Of a stretch of DNA of 9,172 bases, positions 1 to 8,652 are shown piece by piece. The number at the start of each line of letters is the position of its first letter. The first letter of the stretch is position 1. Source of the stretch: Clostridiales bacterium. GTDB lineage: Bacteria > Bacillota > Clostridia > Oscillospirales > Oscillospiraceae. The position numbers and the translations under genes were made by a program. The stretch lies in contig JAQXNP010000061.1 in assembly GCA_029098065.1 (NCBI GenBank), positions 1 through 9,172 on the forward strand. Reading direction: 5' to 3'. The notes beneath the pieces were generated by a model, which was given only the letters and a program-made list of their open reading frames with translations, was not told the origin of the DNA and searched no databases.

Positions 1-1
1 C

Positions 2-1399
2 ACGCCCGCGGGGCAGGACCGGGAATTTCAATCCCTCTTTTTCCTGTGTCACAACAGCGTGGCGCAGAAGGCCCTGGACGTTCTCCAGGAGAAGGGCTTT
101 TCCCGGGGCGGGCCCAAGGGTTTCACCGGTACGGCGGCGGAGAATGACCGCAGGCTCGCGGAGGCGCTGGAGGACAACGCCCGGAGAACCGGGGAACTCA
201 AGGCCCAGGCCGCCGGATACGCCGGCAGCCTTCAGGACCTCCGGCAGTGTGCCGATCGGGCCGGGCAGGAGGTCCAGCGGGAGGAGGCCAAAGAGCGGCT
301 CCGGGACACCGGGGAGACCTTCTATCTGACCGGGTGGTTCCCGGCTGAGGATGAGGCGGCACTGAAAACGCTCCTGGATGGCTATGCCTGCGCCTGGGAA
401 TCGGAGGAGCCGGCGAAGGAGGAATATCCTGAGGTGCCGGTGAAGCTGAAGAACAACTGGTTTACCGGTCCCCTCAGCATGGTGACGGAGATGTACTCCC
501 TGCCTGCCTATGGTTCCCTGGACCCCAATCCCTTGATGGCCCCCTTCTTTGTGTTGTTTTATGGCATGATGCTGGCGGATATGGGCTATGGCCTGCTGAT
601 GGTGATTATTTCAGTGGTGGTGATGAAAAAGCTGAAGCCCAAGGGTCCTACCACCCGGTACATGTTTCCCCTGCTGGGACTGTGCGGCGTGAGCACCTTT
701 TTCTGGGGGGCACTCACCGGTGGTTTCTTTGGAGACTTTATTCCTCAGATTTTGAAGCTTGTCAACCCGGCCAGTACCTTTACCATGCCAGCGCTGTTTT
801 CTCCTTTGGATGACGCATTGTCGGTATTGCTTGGTTCTTTGGCCTTGGGGCTGGTACAGATCTTTACCGGTATGGCGATCAATATTTATAAAAAGATCAA
901 GCGGGGAGAGGTAATGGATGCGGTCTGTGAAGAAGTGGCATGGTATGCTGTTTTCTTCTGCATTGGCATCGGGGCGCTGACAAGTAAATGGAAGTATGCT
1001 CTATTAGCGGCGCTGGCAATTCTCGTGCTCACTCAGGGATATGGACGAAAGGGCATTCTGGGTAAGCTAATGGGTATCGGCGGTTCTCTGTACAATAACA
1101 TTACCGGATACTTCAGCGATATTCTGTCTTATTCCCGGCTTATGGCCCTGATGCTGGCCGGAGCCGTCATTGCCCAAGTGTTCAACACGTTGGGTGTCAT
1201 TACCGGTAACATTTTCTCATTCCTGCTGATTTCTATCATCGGCAACGCACTGAACTTTGCCCTGAATCTACTGGGGTGCTTTGTACATGATATGCGCCTG
1301 CAGTGTCTGGAGTATTTCAGCCGGTTTTATGAGGATGGTGGCCGGCCCTTCCAACCCCTCAATATTGAGACGAAATTCGTGAATATCGGAAAAGAATAA
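2..1399 (+). CDS. ntpI: V/A-type ATPase subunit I (a subunit homologue), 5' end outside window
   Basis: Membrane stator subunit that forms the ion half-channels against the rotor ring and anchors the peripheral stalks. The frame is open from base 2 with no stop, and a GTG at 59 lies in mid-domain, so the gene starts upstream; about 466 codons are visible, whereas the family is usually about 640-660 residues. The first part is the charged cytoplasmic arm. The membrane domain starts near base 525 with the family motif DPNPLMAPFFVLFYG followed by MLADMGYGL, and then about seven hydrophobic segments. The motif LSYSRLMAL (Arg codon at 1136-1138) carries the Arg that, by family knowledge, releases the ion from the rotor carboxylate. 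The C-terminus has the typical HDMRLQ and FYEDGG...FQPL pattern. Subunit K follows after 15 bases. The membrane half has clearly lower GC than the rest of the operon. Confidence 0.96.
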   Translation, partial: TPAGQDREFQSLFFLCHNSVAQKALDVLQEKGFSRGGPKGFTGTAAENDRRLAEALEDNARRTGELKAQAAGYAGSLQDLRQCADRAGQEVQREEAKERLRDTGETFYLTGWFPAEDEAALKTLLDGYACAWESEEPAKEEYPEVPVKLKNNWFTGPLSMVTEMYSLPAYGSLDPNPLMAPFFVLFYGMMLADMGYGLLMVIISVVVMKKLKPKGPTTRYMFPLLGLCGVSTFFWGALTGGFFGDFIPQILKLVNPASTFTMPALFSPLDDALSVLLGSLALGLVQIFTGMAINIYKKIKRGEVMDAVCEEVAWYAVFFCIGIGALTSKWKYALLAALAILVLTQGYGRKGILGKLMGIGGSLYNNITGYFSDILSYSRLMALMLAGAVIAQVFNTLGVITGNIFSFLLISIIGNALNFALNLLGCFVHDMRLQCLEYFSRFYEDGGRPFQPLNIETKFVNIGKE

Positions 1400-1933
<534 letters not shown>

Positions 1934-1954
1934 GCCCGAGGACGGGGAATTGCC

Positions 1955-2647
1955 ATGAACGGATTGGATAAAATCACCGGGCGCATCGCGGCCGACGCAC
2001 AGGCTGAGGCCGATGCCATTCTGGCCGACGCCCGGGCCAAGGCGGATGCGATTGCCGCGGACTGGGATGCCCGGGCCCGGAAAGAGGCCGCCGATATTAC
2101 CGCCCGGGGGCAGAAAAACGCCGCCGAGCGCCGGGAACGGCTGGCCAATATGGCCCAGCTGGAGGGCCGCAAGCGGATTCTGGCCGCCAAGCAGGAAATG
2201 CTGGGCCGCGCGTTTGACAAGGCGCAGGAAAAACTGCTGAGCCTGCCGGAAGAGGAATATGTGGAGCTGCTGGCCTCCCTGTGCGTCAAGGCAGCAGTCA
2301 CCGGCCGGGAAGAGGTCATTTTCTCTGCCGCGGATCAAAAGAAGGTCGGCAAAAAAGTGGTGGCCCGGGCCAATGAACTGCTGGCGAAACAGGCGGCCCC
2401 CGAACTTCCTGAGGAGATCACCTCTTCCGCCGCCGGAACGATCCTGAACAAAGTGGTTACCGCCGGGTCTGCCCTTCTGGCGGGGACGGCGATGCTCACG
2501 GTTTCCGAGGAGACACGGGATATCCGGGGCGGGTTCGTCCTCGCGGATGAGGGCGTGGAGGTCAACTGCGCGTTTGACACCCTGGTGCGTCTGGCCCGTC
2601 CCGAGCTGGAGCTTCAGGTGGCCGGGATCCTCTTTGACCAGCACTGA
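1955..2647 (+). CDS. ntpE: V/A-type ATPase peripheral stalk subunit E (230 aa)
   Basis: Peripheral stalk subunit that pairs with a G/H-type coiled coil (not in this window) and holds the A3B3 head against the rotating core. Residues 5-95 form a long Ala/Glu/Arg-rich helix of coiled-coil type (ADAQAEADAILADARAKA). The C-terminal globular domain ends with the family signature RDIRGGFVLADEGVEVN and FDTLVRLARPELE. It is longer than the roughly 190-200 residues of well-studied homologues; the extra length sits around residues 143-187, an Ala/Gly/Ser/Thr-rich stretch between two parts of the globular domain. The ATG at 1955 gives the expected helical N-terminus. The ribosome site is weak (GAGGA at 1938-1942), and the gap after subunit K is 21 bases, so coupling to K translation is likely. 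Confidence 0.95.
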   Translation: MNGLDKITGRIAADAQAEADAILADARAKADAIAADWDARARKEAADITARGQKNAAERRERLANMAQLEGRKRILAAKQEMLGRAFDKAQEKLLSLPEEEYVELLASLCVKAAVTGREEVIFSAADQKKVGKKVVARANELLAKQAAPELPEEITSSAAGTILNKVVTAGSALLAGTAMLTVSEETRDIRGGFVLADEGVEVNCAFDTLVRLARPELELQVAGILFDQH

Positions 2648-2658
2648 GGCCCTCCGGG

Positions 2659-2674
2659 AAAGGAGGAAGCGTTG
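2659..2674 (+). promoter_or_regulatory. Ribosome binding site that fixes the TTG start of ntpC
   Basis: AAAGGAGG lies at 2659-2666, five bases before TTG at 2672-2674. No ATG or GTG lies near it in frame, and TTG gives the N-terminus MKDTDYLSISARVRAMEN, which matches the usual start of subunit C. A near-perfect ribosome site is therefore paired with a poor start codon. Confidence 0.85.
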
Positions 2675-3661
2675 AAAGATACCGATTATCTCTCCATTTC
2701 CGCCCGGGTCCGGGCCATGGAGAACCGGCTTTTGAACCGGGAGCGCCGGGAGCGCATGATCGAGGCCCGTACAGACGATGAGGCGGTAAAGATCCTGACC
2801 GAATGCGGCTATGCCGAGCCGGAGGATCTTTCGGTGCCCGCTGTGGACGCTGTGCTCTCCCAGGCCAGGACAGAACTCTTTCGGGAGCTGCGGGGGGCTG
2901 TGCCCAAACCGGCTCTGGTGGAGGTCTTCCAGATCAAATATGATTACCATAACGCGAAAGTGCTCATCAAAGCGGCGGCTACCGGGGAAAACCCGGAACG
3001 TCTCCTGATGTCCGGCGGCCGGTATGATCCGGCGGCCCTGGCGGACAGCTTCCGCCGGGGAGAACTGAGATCTTGTTCCGCACCCTTTGCCCAGGCGGTG
3101 AAAGAGGCGGGAGAGATTCTGTCCGGAGAGGGGGACCCCCAGCGGGCCGACCTTGTTCTGGATCGGGCCTGCTATGCGGAAATGTCCGCCGCCGCAAAGG
3201 ACAGCGGCAGCTCCTTCCTGCAGGGCTACGTCAGGCTGGCCATTGACGCGGTGAATCTCCGGACAGCGGTCCGGTGTGCCCGGATGGGGGCGGATTCCAC
3301 ACTGCTGAGCGAGAGCATGCTCCCCGGCGGAAACGCGGAACCCTCCGCGGTGGTCGGGGCCAGGGGGAGCGAGCTGGTTCAGCGGTTCCGCTCCGGTCCG
3401 CTGGAGAAGGCCGCTGAGCTGGGTGCCGCTCTGACCGCCCCCGGTTCGGGCAGCCTGACCGCCTTTGAAAAGAGCTGTGACGACGCCCTCAACGCCTACC
3501 TGTCGGGCGCCCGGAGGGTGGCCTTCGGCGAACAGCCGGTGGTGGGCTACCTCTGCGCCCGGGAGGCGGAGGCCACCGCCGTCCGCACGATTCTGGCGGG
3601 CCGGGCGGCCGGCCTGGACGGGGATACCATTCGGGAAAGGCTGCGTGATAGCTATGTCTGA
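2672..3661 (+). CDS. ntpC: V/A-type ATPase subunit C (AC39/d type, 329 aa)
   Basis: Funnel-shaped, all-helical protein that caps the K ring and links it to the central shaft (D and F). The N-terminus MKDTDYLSISARVRAMENRL is typical of the family; other family-like segments are FQIKYDYHNAKVLIKA, the Asp/Asn-rich helix YVRLAIDAVNLRTAVRCARM, and the end VVGYLCAREAEATAVRTILAGRAAGL...IRERLRDSYV. The length of 329 residues is normal for bacterial members. Translation starts at a TTG behind a strong ribosome site. The gene follows E after 24 bases and overlaps the next gene by eight bases, its stop TGA lying inside the start region of subunit F. One copy is needed per complex, which would fit the weak start codon (inference). 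Confidence 0.94.
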   Translation: MKDTDYLSISARVRAMENRLLNRERRERMIEARTDDEAVKILTECGYAEPEDLSVPAVDAVLSQARTELFRELRGAVPKPALVEVFQIKYDYHNAKVLIKAAATGENPERLLMSGGRYDPAALADSFRRGELRSCSAPFAQAVKEAGEILSGEGDPQRADLVLDRACYAEMSAAAKDSGSSFLQGYVRLAIDAVNLRTAVRCARMGADSTLLSESMLPGGNAEPSAVVGARGSELVQRFRSGPLEKAAELGAALTAPGSGSLTAFEKSCDDALNAYLSGARRVAFGEQPVVGYLCAREAEATAVRTILAGRAAGLDGDTIRERLRDSYV

Positions 3662-3968
3662 ATATAAGATCGCCGCCATCGGCGACCGGGACAGCGTCCT
3701 GGGCTTTCGGGCTCTGGGGCTGGATGTCTTTCCCGTGGAAAACGCGGAGGAGGCCAAAGATTCTCTCCGCCGCCTGGCCAAAGAAAACTATGCCATCATC
3801 TATCTCACGGAGGGATTTGCCAGGGATATGGCTCCCGAGATCGCCCGCTATGAGGATGAAGTGACCCCGGCGGTTATCCTCATTCCCGGCCGGGAGGGGA
3901 GCCTGGGTATCGGCATGGCCAACGTGAAGAACGCGGTGGAGCGGGCCGTGGGCGCGGATATCCTGTAA
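3654..3968 (+). CDS. ntpF: V/A-type ATPase subunit F (104 aa; called NtpG in E. hirae)
   Basis: Small central-shaft subunit that binds D and can regulate ATP hydrolysis. The N-terminus MSEYKIAAIGDRDSVLGFRA with GLDVFPVEN is the classic beginning of the family (IGD...GF...G). The remainder has an alternating strand/helix pattern (YAIIYLTEGFA, TPAVILIPG) ending in NVKNAVERAVGADIL, and the length matches known members. The ATG overlaps the end of ntpC in the string ATGTCTGA, and the nearest purine-rich site (GAAAGG, 3635-3640) is 13 bases away, so initiation probably depends on ribosomes finishing ntpC. An open frame continues upstream of the ATG within ntpC, but that extension (from 3465) is only the shifted reading of ntpC and does not look like protein. 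Symbol use varies: in E. hirae the name NtpF denotes a different protein. Confidence 0.94.
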   Translation: MSEYKIAAIGDRDSVLGFRALGLDVFPVENAEEAKDSLRRLAKENYAIIYLTEGFARDMAPEIARYEDEVTPAVILIPGREGSLGIGMANVKNAVERAVGADIL

Positions 3969-3996
3969 GATTCCGCGGCGCTTGCCCGATGAAGAA

Positions 3997-4013
3997 AGAA
4001 GGTTGAAAACTTG
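3997..4013 (+). promoter_or_regulatory. Ribosome binding site that fixes the TTG start of ntpA
   Basis: AGAAGG lies at 3997-4002, followed by eight bases and TTG at 4011-4013. The resulting N-terminus [17 protein letters not shown] is that expected of subunit A. The next in-frame ATG would remove the first beta strand, so the TTG is the better choice. Confidence 0.75.
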
Positions 4014-5783
4014 AGCGGAAAAGTTGTCAAGGTGTCCGGCCCGCTGGTGGTGGCTACCGGAATGGCGGACGCCAATATGGCCGATGTGGTCCGGGTTGGT
4101 CCGCAGCACCTCATCGGCGAGATCCTGAACATGAACGGTGACTCCGCCTCCATCCAGGTCTATGAGGAGACCTCCGGCCTGGGCCCCGGCGCCGAAGTGG
4201 TCACCACCGGCGCCCCCCTGTCCGTGGAGCTGGGCCCCGGCCTGATTGAAAATATTTACGACGGCATCCAGCGTCCCCTGGAGGAGATCATGAAGAAGGC
4301 GGGGGCCAACATCACCCGGGGCATTGAGCTGCCCGGCCTGAGCCGGGAGAAAAAGTGGACGTTCACTCCCACCGTCAAGTCCGGGGACAAGGTCACCGGC
4401 GGCGACGTGATCGGCACCGTGCAGGAGACCAGCGTGGTCCTCCATAAGATCATGATCCCGCCCCGCATGAGCGGCACCATTCTGTCCATCCAGGGCGGAG
4501 ATTACACGGTCACCGATCCCGTTGGAATCCTGGTAGACGACAAGGGGGAGCGCCATGAGCTGACGCTGATGCAGAAGTGGCCGGTCCGTGTGGGGCGGCC
4601 CTATACCTGTAAGTATCCCCCCAAGACCCCTCTGTGCTCCGGACAGCGGATCATCGATACCCTGTTTCCGATCGCAAAGGGCGGAACCGCCGCCGTTCCC
4701 GGCCCCTTTGGCTCGGGCAAGACGGTGGTGCAGCATCAGCTGGCAAAGTGGGCTGACGTGGATATCGTGATTTACATCGGCTGCGGCGAGCGGGGCAACG
4801 AGATGACCGACGTGCTCCGGGAATTCCCGGAGCTGACCGACCCCCGCACCGGGGAGTCCCTGATGAAGCGGACCGTACTGATCGCCAACACCTCCGACAT
4901 GCCGGTGGCCGCCCGTGAGGCGTCCATCTACACCGGCATTACCATCGCCGAGTATTTCCGGGACATGGGTTATGATGTGGCCGTTATCGCCGACTCCACC
5001 TCCCGCTGGGCCGAGGCGCTCCGTGAGATGTCCGGCCGTCTGGAAGAGATGCCCGGCGAGGAGGGCTATCCCGCCTACCTGTCCTCCCGGCTCAGCCAGT
5101 TTTACGAGCGGGCCGGCGTGGTGGAGTGCATCGGTTCCGATGAGCGCCGGGGTTCCCTGACCGCCGTGGGGGCCGTGTCCCCTCCGGGCGGCGACCTGTC
5201 CGAGCCGGTGAGCCAGGCCACCATGCGGATCGTCAAGGTGTTCTGGGCGCTGGACGCCTCCCTGGCCTACCGCCGGCATTTCCCGGCCATCAACTGGCTC
5301 AGTTCCTACTCCCTGTATCTGGACTCTCTGCGTCCCTGGTATGACGAGAATCTGGGAGAGGCATTCATGGCCGACCGGGACCGGGCGCTGGCCATTCTCC
5401 AGGAGGAGTCCAACCTCAACGAGATCGTTCAGCTGGTGGGCAAGGACTCCCTGTCTCCCGCCGATCAGCTCACGCTGGAAACCGCCCGGATGATCCGGGA
5501 GGACTTCCTTCAGCAGAACGCCTTCCTGGAGGTCGACAGCTACTCCAGCTATGACCGGCAGGAAAAGCTGCTGGGCCTGATCCTGAAGTGCGACGCCCTG
5601 TGCCGGGAAGCCATCACCAAGGGAGCCCAGACTGCCGATCTCTTCGCCATTCCGGCCCGGGAGAAGATCGGCCGGGCCAAATCGGTGCCGGCGGACGAGT
5701 ACCCGGCGGCCTATGCCGCCATCGCCTCTGAGATGGAGGAAGAGATCGCCGCCGCGGCGGCCAAGGGGGAGGCGGAAGCATGA
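4011..5783 (+). CDS. ntpA: V/A-type ATPase catalytic subunit A (590 aa)
   Basis: Catalytic subunit of the A3B3 head that hydrolyses or makes ATP. The N-terminal beta barrel covers residues 1-75 ([15 protein letters not shown]). The non-homologous bulge region, found in A but not B subunits, runs roughly 115-190 and is Lys/Gly-rich. The Walker A loop is GPFGSGKT at 231-238, the catalytic Glu is E260 in CGERGNE, and the Walker B strand is VAVIAD ending at D328, followed by [13 protein letters not shown]. The family motif [11 protein letters not shown] is at 390-400. The helical C-terminal domain runs from about 435. The length of 590 is standard. The stop TGA overlaps the ATG of ntpB (ATGA), which would help equal A and B output. 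The gene begins 42 bases after ntpF, the largest gap in the operon, with a TTG start. Confidence 0.98.
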   Translation: MSGKVVKVSGPLVVATGMADANMADVVRVGPQHLIGEILNMNGDSASIQVYEETSGLGPGAEVVTTGAPLSVELGPGLIENIYDGIQRPLEEIMKKAGANITRGIELPGLSREKKWTFTPTVKSGDKVTGGDVIGTVQETSVVLHKIMIPPRMSGTILSIQGGDYTVTDPVGILVDDKGERHELTLMQKWPVRVGRPYTCKYPPKTPLCSGQRIIDTLFPIAKGGTAAVPGPFGSGKTVVQHQLAKWADVDIVIYIGCGERGNEMTDVLREFPELTDPRTGESLMKRTVLIANTSDMPVAAREASIYTGITIAEYFRDMGYDVAVIADSTSRWAEALREMSGRLEEMPGEEGYPAYLSSRLSQFYERAGVVECIGSDERRGSLTAVGAVSPPGGDLSEPVSQATMRIVKVFWALDASLAYRRHFPAINWLSSYSLYLDSLRPWYDENLGEAFMADRDRALAILQEESNLNEIVQLVGKDSLSPADQLTLETARMIREDFLQQNAFLEVDSYSSYDRQEKLLGLILKCDALCREAITKGAQTADLFAIPAREKIGRAKSVPADEYPAAYAAIASEMEEEIAAAAAKGEAEA

Positions 5784-7162
5784 TCCGAGAGTATAAGACC
5801 ATTCAGGAGGTCAACGGCCCCCTGATGGTGGTGAGAAAGGTCCAGGGCGTCACCTATGATGAGCTGGGCGAGATCGAGCTGCCCAACGGGGATCTCCGGC
5901 ACTGCAAGGTGCTGGAGGTCAACGGGGACAACGCCGTGGTCCAGCTCTTCGAAGCCTCTGCCGGCATCAACCTGCGGGACTCCAAGGTCCGGTTTCTGGG
6001 GCATCCGCTTCAGCTGGGCGTATCCTCTGAGATGCTGGGACGGGTCTTTAACGGTATGGGACGGCCCATCGACGGCGGACCCGACATTCTTCCCGATGAG
6101 TACCGGGACATCAACGGTCTGCCCATGAATCCGGCGGCCCGGGATTACCCCAACGAGTTTATCCAGACGGGGATCTCCGCCATTGACGGGCTCAACACCC
6201 TGGTCCGCGGGCAGAAGCTGCCCATCTTCTCCGGCTCCGGTCTGCCCCATGCCGCTCTGGCTGCCCAGATCGCCCGGCAGGCCAAGGTGCTGGGAGATGA
6301 CGCCTCCAACTTCGCTGTGGTCTTTGCCGCCATTGGCATTACCTTTGAGGAGTCCAACTACTTTGTGGAGGAATTCCGGCGCACCGGCGCCATCGACCGG
6401 ACAGTGCTGTTCACCAACCTGGCCAACGACCCCGCCGTAGAGCGTATCGCGACACCCCGCATGGCCCTCACCGCCGCGGAGTACCTGGCCTTCGAGAAGG
6501 GGATGCATGTACTGGTCATCCTCACCGATATCACCAACTACGCCGAAGCCCTTCGGGAGATCTCCGCGGCCAAGAAGGAGGTCCCCGGACGCCGGGGCTA
6601 CCCGGGCTACCTGTACACCGACCTGGCCACCATGTACGAGCGGGCCGGCCGCCAGCTGGGCAAGCCGGGTTCTATCACGATGATTCCCATCCTCACCATG
6701 CCGGAGGACGACAAGACCCACCCCATCCCCGATCTGACGGGCTATATCACCGAGGGACAGATCATCCTCAGCCGGGAGCTTTTCCGCAAGGGAGTCAATC
6801 CCCCCATCGATGTGCTGCCCTCCCTGTCCCGGCTGAAGGATAAGGGAATCGGCGAGGGCAAGACCCGGGCCGATCACTCCGGTGTCATGAACCAGCTCTT
6901 TGCCGCCTATTCCACCGGCAAGGAGAACAAAGAACTCATGTCCATCCTGGGCGAAGCGGCCCTGTCCCCCACGGACCTTCTCTATGCCAAGTTTGCCGAT
7001 GAGTTTGAAAAGCGCTATGTCTCCCAGGGCCCCGATGAGAACCGGAGCATTGAGGAGACCATGGACGTGGGGTGGGAACTGCTGTCTATCCTGCCCAAGA
7101 GTGAGCTCAAACGGATCAAGCCGGAGTTCATTGAGCAGTACCTCCCGAAAAAGGAGGGGTAA
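5780..7162 (+). CDS. ntpB: V/A-type ATPase nucleotide-binding subunit B, non-catalytic (460 aa)
   Basis: Partner of subunit A in the hexameric head; it completes the active site across the interface but does not hydrolyse ATP itself. The N-terminus is [18 protein letters not shown]. In place of a Walker A loop, residues 151-158 read SGSGLPHA, lacking the GKT, which is diagnostic of B subunits. Other typical pieces are [57 protein letters not shown] (about 247-282, read in parts) and PSLSRL, whose R351 matches the Arg that reaches into the A-subunit active site. The ATG overlaps the ntpA stop in ATGA and has the site AAGGGGGAGG (5763-5772) inside the end of ntpA, seven bases away. Subunit D follows after three bases. 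Confidence 0.98.
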   Translation: MIREYKTIQEVNGPLMVVRKVQGVTYDELGEIELPNGDLRHCKVLEVNGDNAVVQLFEASAGINLRDSKVRFLGHPLQLGVSSEMLGRVFNGMGRPIDGGPDILPDEYRDINGLPMNPAARDYPNEFIQTGISAIDGLNTLVRGQKLPIFSGSGLPHAALAAQIARQAKVLGDDASNFAVVFAAIGITFEESNYFVEEFRRTGAIDRTVLFTNLANDPAVERIATPRMALTAAEYLAFEKGMHVLVILTDITNYAEALREISAAKKEVPGRRGYPGYLYTDLATMYERAGRQLGKPGSITMIPILTMPEDDKTHPIPDLTGYITEGQIILSRELFRKGVNPPIDVLPSLSRLKDKGIGEGKTRADHSGVMNQLFAAYSTGKENKELMSILGEAALSPTDLLYAKFADEFEKRYVSQGPDENRSIEETMDVGWELLSILPKSELKRIKPEFIEQYLPKKEG

Positions 7163-7165
7163 ATC

Positions 7166-7873
7166 ATGCCTGCCATCAACGTGAATCCCACACGGATGGA
7201 GCTTACCCGGCTCAAAGGCCGCCTGCGCACCGCCACCCGGGGCCACAAGCTGCTGAAGGACAAACGGGATGAACTCATGAAGCAGTTCATGGATGTGGTC
7301 CGGGAGAACCGGGCCCTGCGGAAAAAGGTGGAGGAGGGCCTCCTTCGGGCCAACGCCGCCTTTGCCGAGGCCTCTGCCGTCATGTCACCCCAGATGCTGG
7401 AGCAGGCCCTGATGTATCCCAAGGAGTCGGTGTCGCTGGATATGACCTTCCAGAACGTCATGTCGGTGAATGTGCCGGTCTATGATTTCCACACCCGCGG
7501 AGGCCAGGAGAGTGCCTGTCCTTATGGATTTGCCGCCACCTCCGGCGAGCTGGACGATGCCGTACAGGCCCTGTCCGATGTGTTTCAGGATATGCTGAAG
7601 CTGGCCCAGGCGGAAAAGACCTCTCAGCTGCTGGCCCAGGAGATTGAAAAGACCCGCCGCCGGGTCAATGCCCTGGAGTATGTGAAAATCCCGCAGATGG
7701 AGGAAGCAATCAAATATATCACCATGAAGCTGGATGAAAACGAGCGCTCCTCCACGATCCGGCTGATGAAAGTGAAGAGTATGATCCTGAATGACGCGAT
7801 CCGGGAACGCCGGGAAGAGGACCTGGAGGCGGTGGAAGCCTTCGGCGGCGGCCCGAAAGAGGAAAACAGCTGA
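7166..7873 (+). CDS. ntpD: V/A-type ATPase central shaft subunit D (235 aa)
   Basis: Central rotating shaft: two long helices forming an antiparallel coiled coil inside the A3B3 head, bound by subunit F and seated on C. The N-terminus INVNPTRMELTRLKGRL followed by a long charged helix (KLLKDKRDELMKQFMDVV) is characteristic, as is the second helix with RRRVNALEYVKIPQMEEAIKY and a Lys/Arg/Glu-rich tail. The length of 235 is slightly above the usual 205-215, the excess lying mainly in the C-terminal tail EAVEAFGGGPKEENS. The ATG is served by AAGGAGGGG (7151-7159) at the end of ntpB. This is the last gene of the operon; a GC-rich hairpin begins 21 bases after its stop. Confidence 0.97.
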   Translation: MPAINVNPTRMELTRLKGRLRTATRGHKLLKDKRDELMKQFMDVVRENRALRKKVEEGLLRANAAFAEASAVMSPQMLEQALMYPKESVSLDMTFQNVMSVNVPVYDFHTRGGQESACPYGFAATSGELDDAVQALSDVFQDMLKLAQAEKTSQLLAQEIEKTRRRVNALEYVKIPQMEEAIKYITMKLDENERSSTIRLMKVKSMILNDAIRERREEDLEAVEAFGGGPKEENS

Positions 7874-7894
7874 TTTGATGCGGCTGAATATTAT

Positions 7895-7936
7895 GGAAAC
7901 GGCCCCCGGAGCGGATTCGCTCCAGGGGCCGTTTCC
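7895..7936 (+). terminator. Long GC-rich hairpin closing the ATPase operon, probably bidirectional
   Basis: Twelve paired bases (GGAAACGGCCCC with GGGGCCGTTTCC), one C-A mismatch, six more pairs (GGAGCG with CGCTCC) and a four-base loop GATT. It lies between two convergent genes, as expected for a shared terminator. The only U-rich part is the UUU within the stem; no proper U tract follows on either strand, so termination strength is uncertain. Confidence 0.7.
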
Positions 7937-7945
7937 GCGCGTGAT

Positions 7946-8530
7946 TCACAGACGCTCGATCAGGCCCCATACCTGCTGGGCATGGCGCCTGCATTCTACG
8001 GACATCGTCCGGTAGAGTTCCGACAGGCTGGGGTCCCCTGACGCCCTGCCGGCGTGAAGAAGGGCACCGGACAGAGATTGCTCGGCGTGGAAGCAGTCAC
8101 GGAGGGACAGGGCAAAAGAACCCTGCCGTGGGGCCGGCGTGGGAGAAATGGTGTGGCTCTTTCCGGAAATGAGAAAGTGAGCAGTGGCCAGCTGTCTGGC
8201 CTGCCGGCGTTTTTCTCTGGCCAGAATGCCCAGGGTCCCTCCGCTCCGGCGGGCCAGGGCACGGTAAATTCGAAAGAGATCTGCCGTCTGCTGCAGCAGC
8301 GTTTCCAGGCGGGGCAGCTCGGCGGCACCGGTTTCGGCCAGACACGGAGGCGGGGGAAGGCGGGCCTCCTGCCGGTGAGGGGCGGGAGCCGCGGGGGTGA
8401 GCTCCTCATTGCCGATCAAAGTGAAGGGGCAGTCGGGGCGGTCCTCCGGCATCACCCGGTGCCATACCCGTTCAAAGGCGGCCCGGTCCAGTTCTCCGCA
8501 GGGCATTCCGGGACCTTGCGCTTGCTCCAT
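7946..8530 (-). CDS. Predicted four-helix protein, possibly ferritin-like family (194 aa)
   Basis: Coding on the minus strand is supported by AAAAGGAGGA (plus-strand 8537-8546) six bases before the ATG and by a clean helical pattern in the protein; the overlapping plus-strand frames lack both. The N-terminal tail carries FERVWHRVMPEDRPDCPFTL (residues 19-38), then a Pro/Ala-rich linker to about residue 68. Four probable helices follow: about 71-95 (LLQQTADLFRIYRALARR), 98-122 (AREKRRQARQLATAHFLI), 139-162 (DCFHAEQSLSGALLHAG) and 167-192 (YRTMSVECRRHAQQVWGLI). The paired phrases EKRRQA and ECRRHA and the Glu in HAEQ resemble ferritin-like or rubrerythrin-like proteins, but the usual ExxH is absent in both halves (K and Q; C and H). 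There is no signal peptide. Function is unknown: peroxide or iron handling would be a guess. A weak promoter (TTGAGG, 18 bases, CATAGG) may lie at 8565-8594. Confidence 0.72.
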   Translation of the reverse strand: MEQAQGPGMPCGELDRAAFERVWHRVMPEDRPDCPFTLIGNEELTPAAPAPHRQEARLPPPPCLAETGAAELPRLETLLQQTADLFRIYRALARRSGGTLGILAREKRRQARQLATAHFLISGKSHTISPTPAPRQGSFALSLRDCFHAEQSLSGALLHAGRASGDPSLSELYRTMSVECRRHAQQVWGLIERL

Positions 8531-8609
8531 GATGATTCCTCCTTTTGGCTGAAGTTCCCCCTATCCTATGCGCCCAATTGAAAAATGGCCTCAAAATGGA
8601 GAAAAAGGC

Positions 8610-8638
8610 TTGACAATTGGGGAGAGTTCCAGTATACT
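8610..8638 (+). promoter_or_regulatory. Consensus sigma-A promoter of the tRNA-Val gene
   Basis: A perfect -35 box TTGACA (8610-8615), a 17-base spacer and the -10 box TATACT (8633-8638). Transcription would begin near 8645, about eight bases before the tRNA, an arrangement typical of stable RNA genes. Confidence 0.9.
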
Positions 8639-8652
8639 AAAGTACGTTGTTT

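Noticed and set aside
3465..3653. Upstream extension of the ntpF open frame
   Set aside because: These codons are the shifted reading of ntpC and resemble nothing; the family start MSEYKIAAIGDRD coincides with the ATG at 3654.
3489..5279. 596-codon open frame antisense to ntpC, ntpF and ntpA
   Set aside because: Same cause: the protein is Gly/His-rich low-complexity sequence with no recognisable domain, opposite certain ATPase genes.
5711..7246. 511-codon open frame antisense to ntpA and ntpB
   Set aside because: Gly/His/Leu-rich translation shadowing conserved codons of ntpB; no ribosome site at its start.
8054..8581. 175-codon plus-strand frame opposite the ferritin-like gene
   Set aside because: No ribosome binding site, Gly/Arg-rich composition and no helix pattern, whereas the minus-strand frame has a near-perfect ribosome site.
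8565..8594. Possible minus-strand promoter TTGAGG, 18 bases, CATAGG for the ferritin-like gene
   Set aside because: Only four and three of six consensus bases match; mentioned with the gene but too weak for its own entry.
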